NCBI RefSeq assembly: GCF_014489075.1
Contig: NZ_JACTGR010000002.1
Coordinates: 434,001-498,000, forward strand
Direction: 5' to 3'
Source: Sphingomonas sp. JC676
Lineage (GTDB): Bacteria; Pseudomonadota; Alphaproteobacteria; Sphingomonadales; Sphingomonadaceae
Length of the DNA stretch: 64,000 bases
In this document: positions 45,008 through 53,152 of the stretch, in pieces
Numbering within the stretch: position 1 is the stretch's first letter
Layout of the letters: every line of letters starts with the position of its first letter
The notes under the pieces: generated by a model
Database searches by the model: none
What the model was told of the DNA's origin: nothing
Seen by the model: the letters and a program-made list of their open reading frames with translations, nothing else
Program-made: the position numbers and the translations under genes

Positions 45008-47190
45008 GCGATGAATTCGACGATATCCAGGCAATCTTCTTCGAGGAATGCACCGAAGGCTTGACGACCGCCGAAGAGGGTCTCTCGGCGATGCAGGCGG
45101 GTGACGTCTCGGCCGAGACGATCGCCGGCGTGTTCCGCGCGGTCCATTCGATCAAGGGCGGCGCCGGCGCGTTCGGCCATGCCGATCTGACCGCCTTCGC
45201 GCATCGTTTCGAAAACGTCCTCGACGAGGTCCGCGGCGGCAAGATCGCTCCGTCTGCCGGCGTCATCAAGGTGATGCTGAGCTCGTTCGACGTGCTGGCC
45301 GACCATGTCGAGGCAGCCAAGGGCCTCGCCCCGCGCCCGGCCGACCAGGCCGCACTCGATGCACTCGAGGCCGTGCTCGCCAACAAGGGCGCGCCCGACT
45401 CGGACGGTTCCAACAGCTCTGCCCCTGCCGCTTCCCCGACGAGGGCGGAGACCCCGGCCCCAGTGCCAGTTGCCGAGGAAGAGGATGAGTTCGGCTTCAA
45501 GCCCGTGCTCGTCTCGCTCGACGATTTCGATGCGCCGGCCGAGCCGGCCGAAGCCGCCGGCTGGACGATCCGCTTCAAGCCGTCGCGCGCCGCGCTCGCC
45601 AATGCTGGCGAGCCGCTGCTGATCATCCGCGAGCTCGAGGGGCTCGGCGCGACGATCGAGTCCGTCGACGTCTCGACCGTTCCGCCGCTGCGCGATCTCG
45701 ATCCCGAGAACGCCTATCTCACCTGGGTGCTGAGCATGCCGGGCGAAGTGTCCGAAGGCGATATCGCCGACTGTTTCGATTTCGTCGCCCCGGATTCGCT
45801 GATTGAGATCACGCGCGCCGCGGCGCCGGTCAGTGCGCCTGAAGCCGAATTCATCCCCGTGATGGCGACGATCGAGGAAGAGATTCTGTTCGAGCCGGTC
45901 ACCGTCCACCTCGACGATCTCGCCGCGAACATGGAGAAGGTGGTCGCCGCGATCGCCGCCGCCTCGCCTACCGTCGCCGAAGCCGCAGCCGCGACGCCCA
46001 AGCCGGCCGGCGAAGCCGCGCAGACCATCCGCGTCGATCTCGGCAAGCTCGATCTGCTGCTCAACCTGGTCGGCGAGCTGGTGATCCGCAACTCGATCCT
46101 CGCCGATCGCTTGTCGCCGGCGGATCGCACCCGCGTCGAACTGCCTGAGCTGGCCCGCCTCACGCGCCAGATCCAGGACAATGTGATGTCGCTGCGCGCG
46201 CAGCCGATCCGCCAGGCATTCAGCCGCGTGCCGCGTATGCTGCGCGATCTCTCGGTCGAGACCGGCAAGACGATCAACCTCGAGACCTATGGCGAGACGA
46301 CCGAAGTCGACAAGGGTGTGATCGAGAAGATCGGCGACCCCCTCACCCATATGATACGCAACGCCGCGGACCATGGCCTGGAAAGCGCCGAGGAACGGAT
46401 CGCCGCGGGCAAGGACCCCGCCGGCACGATCAAGCTCTCCGCCGAGCAGAAAGGCGCACGCATCTTCGTGCGGGTCCAGGACGACGGCCGCGGCATCAAC
46501 CGCGAACGCGTCAAGGCCAAGGCGATCGAGAAGGGCATCATCGCCGCCGACGCTCAAATCACCAACGAAGAGATCGACCAGCTCATCTGCGCGCCCGGCT
46601 TCTCGACCGCGGATACGATTTCGAACATCTCCGGCCGCGGCGTCGGCATGGACGTGGTGCGCTCGAACGTCGAAGCGCTGGGCGGACGGCTCGAAATCAC
46701 CTCCGTCCCCGGCCATGGCACCACTTTCACCATGGTTCTGCCGCTGACGCTCGCCATCCTCGACGGCATGATCGTGCGGCTCGCCGGCCAGCGTTTCGTG
46801 CTGCCGCTCAGCCATGTGCTCGAGACGGTCCAGCCCGAGCCCGGCCAGGTCAAGCGCACCTCGCCCGATACCGAGGTGATCGACATGCGTGGCCAATATG
46901 TGCCGGTGAAGCGCGCGACCGAGATCTTCGGCCTCAACGACGATCGCGCCATCGAGGACTCGCTGGTGGTCATCGTCGAAAGCGAGACCGCGGGCAATGT
47001 CGGCCTGGTGGTCGATACGATCGACGACCGCCGCGAGGTCGTGATCAAGAGCCTCGACCAGAACCTGCACCCGATCCGCGGGCTGGGCGGTGCCACCATC
47101 CTGGGCGACGGCTCGATCGCGCTGATCCTCGATATCGAGGCGCTCGTCGCCTCGCCTTCCCGCTACACCCCCAAAGGACTCGCAGCATGA
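45004..47190 (+). CDS. cheA: Chemotaxis histidine kinase CheA
   Basis: Kinase of 728 residues from GTG at 45004. The Hpt (P1) domain has the phospho-accepting His48 in FRAVHSIKGGAGAFGH. A linker and a P2-like domain (about 185-285, WTIRFKPSRAALANAGEP) follow, then the dimerisation domain (IRVDLGKLDLLLNLVGELVI). The ATPase has N box MIRNAADHGLE, G1 VQDDGRGI and G2 GRGVGMDVVRSNVEALGG. The C-terminal CheW-like domain (IVRLAGQRFVLPLSHVLETV) ends the protein. It receives signals from the MCPs through CheW and phosphorylates CheY and CheB. Confidence 0.97.
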   Translation: MSDEFDDIQAIFFEECTEGLTTAEEGLSAMQAGDVSAETIAGVFRAVHSIKGGAGAFGHADLTAFAHRFENVLDEVRGGKIAPSAGVIKVMLSSFDVLADHVEAAKGLAPRPADQAALDALEAVLANKGAPDSDGSNSSAPAASPTRAETPAPVPVAEEEDEFGFKPVLVSLDDFDAPAEPAEAAGWTIRFKPSRAALANAGEPLLIIRELEGLGATIESVDVSTVPPLRDLDPENAYLTWVLSMPGEVSEGDIADCFDFVAPDSLIEITRAAAPVSAPEAEFIPVMATIEEEILFEPVTVHLDDLAANMEKVVAAIAAASPTVAEAAAATPKPAGEAAQTIRVDLGKLDLLLNLVGELVIRNSILADRLSPADRTRVELPELARLTRQIQDNVMSLRAQPIRQAFSRVPRMLRDLSVETGKTINLETYGETTEVDKGVIEKIGDPLTHMIRNAADHGLESAEERIAAGKDPAGTIKLSAEQKGARIFVRVQDDGRGINRERVKAKAIEKGIIAADAQITNEEIDQLICAPGFSTADTISNISGRGVGMDVVRSNVEALGGRLEITSVPGHGTTFTMVLPLTLAILDGMIVRLAGQRFVLPLSHVLETVQPEPGQVKRTSPDTEVIDMRGQYVPVKRATEIFGLNDDRAIEDSLVVIVESETAGNVGLVVDTIDDRREVVIKSLDQNLHPIRGLGGATILGDGSIALILDIEALVASPSRYTPKGLAA

Positions 47191-47684
47191 GCACCGCCAC
47201 GACCGATACGGCTTCGGACCGCAAGATCGTCACTTTCTCGCTGGGCAAGCAGACGTTCGGCATCGACATGCGCGCGCTCATCGAGATCCGCGAATGGGAC
47301 GAGCCGACTCCGCTCCCGAATGTCCCGAGCTTCGTCAAGGGCGTGACCAACCTTCGCGGCAACGTTATCCCGGTCGTCGGCCTCGCCGAGCGCCTGGGCT
47401 GGGAGCCGAGCGTGCTGCATTCGCGCTCGTGCATCCTGGTCGTCAACATCGCCGGCAAGCAGGCGGGCTTCCTGGTCGATGAAGTCAACGATATCGTCGG
47501 CATCGGCGAGACCGAGATCCAGCCCGCACCCGAAGTCGAGACGATCGAGACGAGCGTGATCGCCGGCCTGGTCCGCATCGCCACGCGGACCAAGGACGGC
47601 ACCCGCGACGAAAAGGGCGTGATGGTGCTGCTGCTCGACCTCGACGCGCTGAGCCTCACCAAGCATCTGGACATCGCGGCGTGA
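47187..47684 (+). CDS. cheW: Chemotaxis adaptor CheW
   Basis: Adaptor of 165 residues linking receptors to CheA. KIVTFSLGKQTFGIDMRALI, LPNVPSFVKGVTNLRGNVIP and the second SH3-like subdomain (CILVVNIAGKQAGFLVDEVN) are standard. It overlaps cheA and cheR by 4 bp each. Confidence 0.97.
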   Translation: MSTATTDTASDRKIVTFSLGKQTFGIDMRALIEIREWDEPTPLPNVPSFVKGVTNLRGNVIPVVGLAERLGWEPSVLHSRSCILVVNIAGKQAGFLVDEVNDIVGIGETEIQPAPEVETIETSVIAGLVRIATRTKDGTRDEKGVMVLLLDLDALSLTKHLDIAA

Positions 47685-48559
47685 GCCCCGCCGGGGGCGC
47701 CGCGGCGCTCGCCGGCGGCGCGACGGTCATGACGGCGCACAATGCGGAGCTCACGCCCCGCGATTTCGCCGCCATCGCCCAGATCATGCACGAGGATGCG
47801 CGGATCGCGCTGAGCGAGGCGAAGACCACGCTCGTCCAGTCGCGCCTGGCGCGCCGGCTGCGCGAGCATGGCCTGGTCCGCTTCAGCGACTATGTCGCGC
47901 TGGTGCATAGCGACGCCGAGGAACGCCATGCGATGGTGGTAGCGCTCACCACCAACCACACGCATTTCTTCCGCGAGCCGCATCACTTCGATCATTTCCG
48001 CGCAACCGTGCTGCCGGTGCTCCAGCGCAAGCAGAGCCCGGTTCGCATCTGGTCGGCGGGCTGCTCGTCTGGCGAGGAGGTCTATACGATTGCGATGTGC
48101 CTGCTGGGTCCCGACCGGACCTCGGCGATCTGGCTGCGGCATGCGGACGTCCGCCTGCTCGCGACAGACATCGCGCCGCATGTAGTCGAATCGGTCAAGC
48201 GCGGCTTCTATGCCGATAGTGCGGTCGAGGGCGTTCCCCAGCCCTATCGCAGCACCTGGATGCGCCCCGCGCCGGGCGGGATGGTGATGGCGGACGAAGT
48301 GCGTGAGCTGGTGACGGCAAAGGTGCTCAACCTGTTCGAGCCCTGGCCGCTCAAGGCTGCGTACGACGTGATCTTCTGCCGCAATGTGATGATCTATTTC
48401 GGTGATCCCGCGAAGGAGGAGCTGGAGCAGCGCTTCGTCGATCAGCTCGCCCCCGGTGCGCATCTCTATATCGGTCATTCGGAGCGTCTGATCGGCCCGG
48501 CGGCACAGCGCATGCGCTCGTGCGGCCACACCATCTATCAAAAGCCGGAGACGCACTGA
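47681..48559 (+). CDS. cheR: Chemoreceptor methyltransferase CheR
   Basis: SAM-dependent glutamate methyltransferase of 292 residues from GTG at 47681; an internal ATG at 47729 is an alternative. The N-terminal helical domain (LVQSRLARRLREHGL) is followed by TTNHTHFFREPHHFDHFR, the SAM motif IWSAGCSSGEEVYTIAM and YDVIFCRNVMIYFGDPAKE. The C-terminal beta-subdomain expected to grip the xWxxF tails of the two receptors is present. TGATG at 48557-48561 couples it to cheB. Confidence 0.96.
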   Translation: MSPAGGAAALAGGATVMTAHNAELTPRDFAAIAQIMHEDARIALSEAKTTLVQSRLARRLREHGLVRFSDYVALVHSDAEERHAMVVALTTNHTHFFREPHHFDHFRATVLPVLQRKQSPVRIWSAGCSSGEEVYTIAMCLLGPDRTSAIWLRHADVRLLATDIAPHVVESVKRGFYADSAVEGVPQPYRSTWMRPAPGGMVMADEVRELVTAKVLNLFEPWPLKAAYDVIFCRNVMIYFGDPAKEELEQRFVDQLAPGAHLYIGHSERLIGPAAQRMRSCGHTIYQKPETH

Positions 48560-49599
48560 TGAAACCGGTACGCACGCTCATCGTCGACGACAGCGCTTCG
48601 ATGCGCGCGACGCTCAAGCGCATGCTCTCGGCCGATCCTGAGATCGAAGTCGTCGGCATGGCACCCGAGCCCTTCGCCGCGCGCGACATGATCAAGACGC
48701 TCAACCCCGACGTGCTGACGCTCGACGTCGAGATGCCGGGGATGGATGGCTTGTCCTTCCTCGAGCGCATCATGCGCCTGCGTCCGATGCCCGTCGTGAT
48801 GTGCTCGACGCTCACCGCGCGTGGCGCCGAAGTGACGATCGAGGCGCTGCGCCTGGGCGCGGTCGACTATGTCACCAAGCCCAGCGGCACGCCCGAGGAT
48901 ATCGAGCGCGATGCGGCCCTGCTGTGCGAGAAGGTCAAGACCGCCGCACGCTCGATCGCTCGCGCCGGGCCGCAGCGGCTGCCGGTCCAGCCCAGCGTCG
49001 CCGGCGGCGGCACGGGCAAGCTGATCGCGATAGGATCGTCGACCGGCGGCGTCGAGGCCTTGTTCTCGCTGCTGCCCTCGCTTCCGGCGGACTGCCCGCC
49101 GGTGCTGATCGTCCAGCACATGCCGGCCAGCTTCACACGCAGCTTCGCGGCGCGGCTCGACGGGGAATGCCGCGTCAATGTCGTCGAAGCGACGGACGGC
49201 GCGCAGGTGATGCCGGGAACCGTCTATATTGCTCCTGGGGGCGAGACGCACATGGAGCTTTCCGGCGGCGTCAACGGGCGCATCAAGCTGCGCGCGGGCG
49301 ACCCGGTGGGCGGGCATCGGCCTTCGGTCGATGTGCTGTTCCGCTCGGTGGCGCCGCTCGGGTCCGCGGCGGTCGGGGCGATCCTGACCGGTATGGGCGC
49401 GGACGGCGCGCAGGGGCTGCTGGCGATGCGCCAGGCGGGCGCACGCACGCTTGGGCAGAGCCGCGACACCTGCGTCGTCTGGGGCATGCCGCGCGCAGCC
49501 TGCGAGCTGGGCGCGGTGGAAAAGGAAGTTGGTCTGTCGGCCATGCCAGAGGCGATCCTCAAGGCATGCCGCGAAACGAGTAAGGTTGGGAGCGTCTGA
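48559..49599 (+). CDS. cheB: Chemoreceptor methylesterase/glutaminase CheB
   Basis: Two-domain protein of 346 residues from ATG at 48559. The receiver domain has LIVDDSASMRAT, Asp56 in LTLDVEMPGMDG and Lys in YVTKPSGTP. The esterase domain has catalytic Ser in AIGSSTGGVEAL, His in VQHMPASFTRSFAARL and Asp in LTGMGADGAQGL, with GGHRPSVDVLF. It removes methyl groups added by CheR. The frame continues upstream to 48520 inside cheR, which is not used. Confidence 0.97.
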   Translation: MKPVRTLIVDDSASMRATLKRMLSADPEIEVVGMAPEPFAARDMIKTLNPDVLTLDVEMPGMDGLSFLERIMRLRPMPVVMCSTLTARGAEVTIEALRLGAVDYVTKPSGTPEDIERDAALLCEKVKTAARSIARAGPQRLPVQPSVAGGGTGKLIAIGSSTGGVEALFSLLPSLPADCPPVLIVQHMPASFTRSFAARLDGECRVNVVEATDGAQVMPGTVYIAPGGETHMELSGGVNGRIKLRAGDPVGGHRPSVDVLFRSVAPLGSAAVGAILTGMGADGAQGLLAMRQAGARTLGQSRDTCVVWGMPRAACELGAVEKEVGLSAMPEAILKACRETSKVGSV

Positions 49600-49988
49600 T
49601 GCCTGCTGCTGCAGCGATCAAGGTGATGGTCGTCGACGACCAGACCAGTATGCGCGCGATGATCCGCCGCGCATTGCAGGATCTGGGGTTCAAGGACGTA
49701 CGCGACAAACCGAGCGCGACCGAGGCATTGGCCGCGGTCAAGAGCGACCGCGTCCACCTGATCATCTCCGACTATAACATGCCCGAGATGGACGGCCTCC
49801 AGTTCCTGGAAGCCGTGCGGACCGACGCCGTCATCGGCAAGACCGTCTTCATCATGCTCACCGGCTCCGCCGACAAGGAAATCGTACAGAAGGCGGCGGC
49901 TTTGGGCGTCAACAACTATGTCGTGAAACCCTTCGCGCCCGCAGCGCTGAAGGAGAAGATCGAGCGCGTGTTCGGCGAGCTCAGCTGA
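49599..49988 (+). CDS. CheY-type response regulator, second copy
   Basis: Single receiver domain of 129 residues: VMVVDDQTSMRAMIRRALQD, phospho-acceptor Asp58 in LIISDYNMPEMDGLQFLE, Thr in IMLTGSADK and Lys in YVVKPFAPAALKEKI. The FKDVRDKPSATEAL segment and the placement after cheB resemble motor-binding CheY proteins more than the copy at 44642 does. One of the two probably binds FliM and the other drains phosphate; which does which cannot be decided here. It overlaps cheB and cheD by one base each. Confidence 0.93.
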   Translation: MPAAAAIKVMVVDDQTSMRAMIRRALQDLGFKDVRDKPSATEALAAVKSDRVHLIISDYNMPEMDGLQFLEAVRTDAVIGKTVFIMLTGSADKEIVQKAAALGVNNYVVKPFAPAALKEKIERVFGELS

Positions 49989-50512
49989 TGCGGCGCGTCT
50001 CCATCGTACAGGGTGAAAATGCGGTGGTGGCCGAACCCGATGTCGTCGTCTCGACGCTGCTCGGCAGTTGCGTGGCGGCGTGCCTCTACGATCCCGTCGC
50101 CAGGGTGGGCGGCATGAACCACTTCCTGCTCGGCGAGCCGAACGCGGACCACCGCGTCTCGGCCAGCGACATGTCGCGCTACGGCGTCCACGCGATGGAG
50201 CTGCTGATCAACGGCATGATGGCCAGGGGCGCGGTGCGCAGCCGGCTCCAGGCGCATCTCTATGGCGGCGCCAACATCATCTCCGGCCTCGGCGCGATCG
50301 GTTCGTCCAACGCGGCGTTCGCCCGGCGCTTCATGGAGGATGAAGGCATCGCCATCGGGCATTGCGACCTGGGTGGCACCTCGGCGCGCAAGGTCGAGTT
50401 CCTCCCGCACGAAGGCCGCAGCCGCTGCACCAAGGTCACCGAGCGCGTGCCCGAGCGCGCCGCCGTCCCCGTTCACCTACCCGTCAACGACGGCGAGCTG
50501 GAGCTGTTCTGA
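49988..50512 (+). CDS. cheD: Chemoreceptor glutamine deamidase CheD
   Basis: Protein of 174 residues. The catalytic Cys lies in STLLGSCVAACLYDPVA and the His in GGMNHFLLGE, with the Thr/Ser-containing SGLGAIGSSNAAFARRFMED helix and GGTSARKVEF near the end, all CheD hallmarks. It deamidates receptor glutamines and in some systems works with CheC phosphatase; no cheC gene is present. One-base overlaps (TGATG) join it to cheY and to the next frame. Confidence 0.95.
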   Translation: MRRVSIVQGENAVVAEPDVVVSTLLGSCVAACLYDPVARVGGMNHFLLGEPNADHRVSASDMSRYGVHAMELLINGMMARGAVRSRLQAHLYGGANIISGLGAIGSSNAAFARRFMEDEGIAIGHCDLGGTSARKVEFLPHEGRSRCTKVTERVPERAAVPVHLPVNDGELELF

Positions 50513-50847
50513 TGTCGTGTCTGCCGATCTCCTCGCATGATCACGACGCACGGCCCGTGCCTAGCTACGACCCATTCTCGGGCGTGCTCCACGCCGTGAT
50601 GGCTGGCGAGCTCCGCGAGATGCGCGACAAGCTGGAGGCGCTGGCGGAAGTGCTGGTCGGCGACGAGCATTTCGCTGCCTCCTATCTCGAGCAGCTCCAG
50701 ACGTTCGACTATCTGATCCAGCATGCCGACGAGTGCGTGAACCTGCTTGAGCGCATCGCCGGCGGGGAGGATTCGCTGTCCGCGATCAGCCATGTCCGCC
50801 TGGGTGCCGTGCAGGATCGCCTGCGCACCGCGCTGAGAGGATATTGA
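50512..50847 (+). CDS. Uncharacterised helical protein of the chemotaxis operon
   Basis: No family recognised. The 111 residues start SCLPISSHDHDARPVPSYDP (disordered), then two or three helices: GELREMRDKLEALAEVL (about 32-48), FAASYLEQLQTFDYLIQHAD (54-73) and VRLGAVQDRLRTAL near the end. The Q63-x-F-D66-x3-Q70 arrangement loosely recalls the CheZ phosphatase active-site helix (D-x2-x-Q), and the operon has no cheZ, cheX or cheC. A CheY-P phosphatase or adaptor role is possible but unproven. ATG at 50512 overlaps the cheD stop by one base; motB starts 2 bp after its stop. Confidence 0.75.
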   Translation: MSCLPISSHDHDARPVPSYDPFSGVLHAVMAGELREMRDKLEALAEVLVGDEHFAASYLEQLQTFDYLIQHADECVNLLERIAGGEDSLSAISHVRLGAVQDRLRTALRGY

Positions 50848-50848
50848 T

Positions 50849-51688
50849 ATGGCCTCCGTTCGGAACGCGCGCCCGATCGTCATCAGGAAGGTCAAGAAGG
50901 TCGTCCGCGGCCACCATGGCGGCGCCTGGAAGGTCGCCTATGCCGATTTCGTGACCGCGATGATGGCATTCTTCATGCTGCTCTGGTTGATCTCGAACCC
51001 GGACAAGCAGCGGCTGAAGGGTCTGGCGCAATATTTCTCGCCGACGATCGCCGACAGCGCGCCGGCGACGCCGATCTCGAACACCTCCCCCGGCGCGGGT
51101 GGATCGACCCGTCGCTCGGAAACCGATCCCAGCACGCCCAGCTCGCCCCCGGCGATGCCGGTCGCGACCGCCGGCGCTTCGCGCGGCGGCACCGCGGACG
51201 TGCCAGCGACGATGCGCGTCACCGCCGCCGAGCTCAAGGTCGCGCTCGATGCGATGCCGCAGAACAAGAAGAACGTCGATATCCAGGCCGAACGCGCCGG
51301 CGTGCGCATCACGCTGATGGATACCGATCAGCAATCGATGTTCCGCACCGGTACCGCCGAGCTCAATCCCTATGCCCGCGCGATGCTGGCCCGCGTCGCC
51401 GGCAAGATCGGCACTTCGGGTGCGCAGATCGCGATCGAGGGCCATACCGACGGCACCGGCGGCCAGAGCGACGCCAACTGGCTGCTCTCCGGCCAGCGCG
51501 CGCTTGCCGCGCGATCCGTGCTGATCGCCTCGGGCGTCACGCCCGACCGCTTCTCCGAAGTGATTGCGATGGGCGCGACCAAGCCGGTCTATGCCGATCA
51601 GCCGGACCGGCCCGAGAACCGCCGCATATCCATCATCCTGAAGGGCGAGGCCTCGGCCCTGCCCAGCGATTCCAGCTTCAAGTTCTGA
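50849..51688 (+). CDS. motB: Flagellar motor stator protein MotB
   Basis: Stator subunit of 279 residues. After a basic N-terminus (IVIRKVKKVVRGHHGG) comes WKVAYADFVTAMMAFFMLLW, where Asp33 is the proton-carrying residue. The periplasmic OmpA-like peptidoglycan-binding domain (about 150-265) includes IAIEGHTDGTGG, NWLLSGQRALAARSVLIASG and FSEVIAMGATKPVY. It is separated from motA by the nine chemotaxis-related genes but lies in the same operon. Confidence 0.96.
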   Translation: MASVRNARPIVIRKVKKVVRGHHGGAWKVAYADFVTAMMAFFMLLWLISNPDKQRLKGLAQYFSPTIADSAPATPISNTSPGAGGSTRRSETDPSTPSSPPAMPVATAGASRGGTADVPATMRVTAAELKVALDAMPQNKKNVDIQAERAGVRITLMDTDQQSMFRTGTAELNPYARAMLARVAGKIGTSGAQIAIEGHTDGTGGQSDANWLLSGQRALAARSVLIASGVTPDRFSEVIAMGATKPVYADQPDRPENRRISIILKGEASALPSDSSFKF

Positions 51689-51700
51689 GGAGCAGATTCG

Positions 51701-52144
51701 ATGAAGAAGATTCTGTTCCTGCTGATCGTCCTCCTCGCCGGGCTTGGCCTGGGCGGCGGTGCGGCGTTGGCGACAATGCTCGCGCTGGGACCGCGGCACG
51801 AGACCGAAGCCAGGGAGGCCGCCGACGACGTGAAGGTCAGCTTCGTGCCGACCGGCAAGGTCCTGGCGCCGCTCGTCTTCGCCGACGGGCGCCTGGCCGG
51901 CTATGTCCAGTTCGACGTCGAGCTGGAAGTGGCGCAGGACAAGTCCGCATTCGTCACCGAGCGCCTGCCGCTGCTCCTCCACGCGATCAACATGCGCACC
52001 TATCGCACACCGATGGCAGCCGCGCCCGACGGGATGCTTCCCGATATCGAAGTGTTCCGCAAGGTCGTGCTGCAGGCGGCGCAGGAAGCGTTCGGCGCGC
52101 CGATCATCCGCAAGGTGGCAGTCACCGCCGCGTCGCCGGCATGA
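51701..52144 (+). CDS. FliL-like flagellar motor-associated protein
   Basis: Bitopic protein of 147 residues: KKILFLLIVLLAGLGLGGGA is the single N-terminal helix, and the periplasmic domain has ETEAREAADDVKVSFVPTG, YVQFDVELEVAQDKSAFV, ERLPLLLHAINMRTYRTP and VFRKVVLQAAQEAFGAPII. Topology, length and position directly after motB fit FliL, which rings the stator. Sequence match to classical FliL is weak. AGGAGCAG precedes the ATG. Confidence 0.72.
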   Translation: MKKILFLLIVLLAGLGLGGGAALATMLALGPRHETEAREAADDVKVSFVPTGKVLAPLVFADGRLAGYVQFDVELEVAQDKSAFVTERLPLLLHAINMRTYRTPMAAAPDGMLPDIEVFRKVVLQAAQEAFGAPIIRKVAVTAASPA

Positions 52145-52214
52145 GGTTCCGTCGTAGAATTACGGATGGGCGGGGTTACGCGACCGACATCCCTGCATTG
52201 GCAAGGAGGCCAGT

Positions 52215-52838
52215 ATGGTAGCAGTCAAAACCGATCCAGCCAGCGAAGAGGCCGTCTGGGCCAAGCGCGCTCCGCGTACGGTCACGACTCTGCTCGTCGG
52301 CAAGCTGGTCAGCGACGGTACCAACGAACAACTCTGCCGCGTGCGCAACCTTTCCGCCACCGGCATGCTGATCGAGACCCAGCGTCTGCTCGGCTATGGC
52401 AATTGGGTCGCCGTCGAGCTGCGTTGCGGCCAGCGCCTCCAGGGCACGGTCGCATGGAGCAGCACCGGCCGCGCCGGCGTCCAGTTCACCGCGCCGATCG
52501 AAGTCGATCAGGTGCTCGCAGTGGCACGTAGCGCCAGCGCGGCGCGAGTCGTGGCGCCGCGCGCGCCGCGCTTCGCAGCCAACCTCGCCGCGCGCCTCAT
52601 CAACGAAGGCCACCCGATCGACGTCACGGTCGAGAATATCTCGCAGAGCGGTGCCCGGGTTCAGCTCGGCGAGCAGCGCGAGCTCGATCACTCTGTCACG
52701 CTGACGATCCCCGGCCTGCAGCCGCGCCGCTGCACCGTGCGCTGGAGCAAGGGCCAGACCGTGGGCCTCGCGTTCATGGACATGGTTCCCTACGACGAGC
52801 TGGCGGCCGTGCTTGGCCACGGTGTCGCCCAGGGCTGA
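52215..52838 (+). CDS. Tandem PilZ-domain protein
   Basis: Cytoplasmic protein of 207 residues with two PilZ-like domains. The first (about 20-105) has RVRNLSATGMLIETQRLLGY and AGVQFTAPI; the second (about 115-200) has RFAANLAARLINEGHPIDVT, VENISQSGARVQLGE and VGLAFMDMVPY. PilZ domains bind cyclic di-GMP through RxxxR and D/NxSxxG; here NLSATG and NISQSG match the second half, while the first-half arginines are incomplete. The link to motB-fliL suggests flagellar braking by c-di-GMP. AAGGAGGCCAGT gives an excellent ribosome-binding site. The gene is 70 bp after the FliL-like gene, probably in the same transcript. Confidence 0.82.
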   Translation: MVAVKTDPASEEAVWAKRAPRTVTTLLVGKLVSDGTNEQLCRVRNLSATGMLIETQRLLGYGNWVAVELRCGQRLQGTVAWSSTGRAGVQFTAPIEVDQVLAVARSASAARVVAPRAPRFAANLAARLINEGHPIDVTVENISQSGARVQLGEQRELDHSVTLTIPGLQPRRCTVRWSKGQTVGLAFMDMVPYDELAAVLGHGVAQG

Positions 52839-52874
52839 AGTTCAGCCCCTATCGGGGCTCCACCTTTCCCTTAT

Positions 52875-52970
52875 CGTCACCCCGGCCTTGTGCCGGGGTC
52901 TACCAACCGTGCGAGCCTTGAGCGGTTCGCGGGCGGATAAGCGGACCCCGGCACTACGGCCGGGGTGACG
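52875..52970. repeat. REP-like inverted hairpin pair between the PilZ gene and fliP
   Basis: The hairpins CACCCCGGCCTTGTGCCGGGGT (within 52875-52900) and GACCCCGGCACTACGGCCGGGG (within 52944-52970) are themselves inverted copies, beginning CGTCACCCCGGCC and ending GGCCGGGGTGACG. They occupy most of the 314-bp gap 52839-53152, which also holds a small stem at 52844-52859 (AGCCCC/GGGGCT), a CCCGAAAA/TTTTCGGG stem at 53059-53080 and the fliP terminator. No gene is seen in the gap. Confidence 0.8.
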
Positions 52971-53097
52971 ATGAAGAAAAGAATCCACGCGTTGGGCTGG
53001 CTGCGCCCGTCAATCCGGTTGACACGGTTGACACCTGCTATGTGGAAAATTCTTCCTTCCCGAAAAACGGGATTTTCGGGATATCGACGCTGAGAAA

Positions 53098-53118
53098 GAG
53101 CCGATCCTCGATCGGCTC
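53098..53118 (-). terminator. Terminator of the fliN-fliO-fliP unit
   Basis: On the minus strand a 9-bp stem (GAGCCGATC / GATCGGCTC, 3-base loop) is followed by TTTC, 34 bp after the fliP stop. Confidence 0.65.
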
Positions 53119-53152
53119 TCAAATCCTACATTGCAAGCGTAGCCCCGGCCCG

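Noticed and set aside
44719..47070. Minus-strand frame of 783 codons across cheY-cheA
   Set aside because: Antisense shadow of CheA; no signal, fold or motif.
52844..52859. AGCCCC/GGGGCT stem as terminator of the PilZ transcript
   Set aside because: The stem is only 6 bp and lacks a T-run; the following REP-like pair may stop or stabilise the transcript instead.
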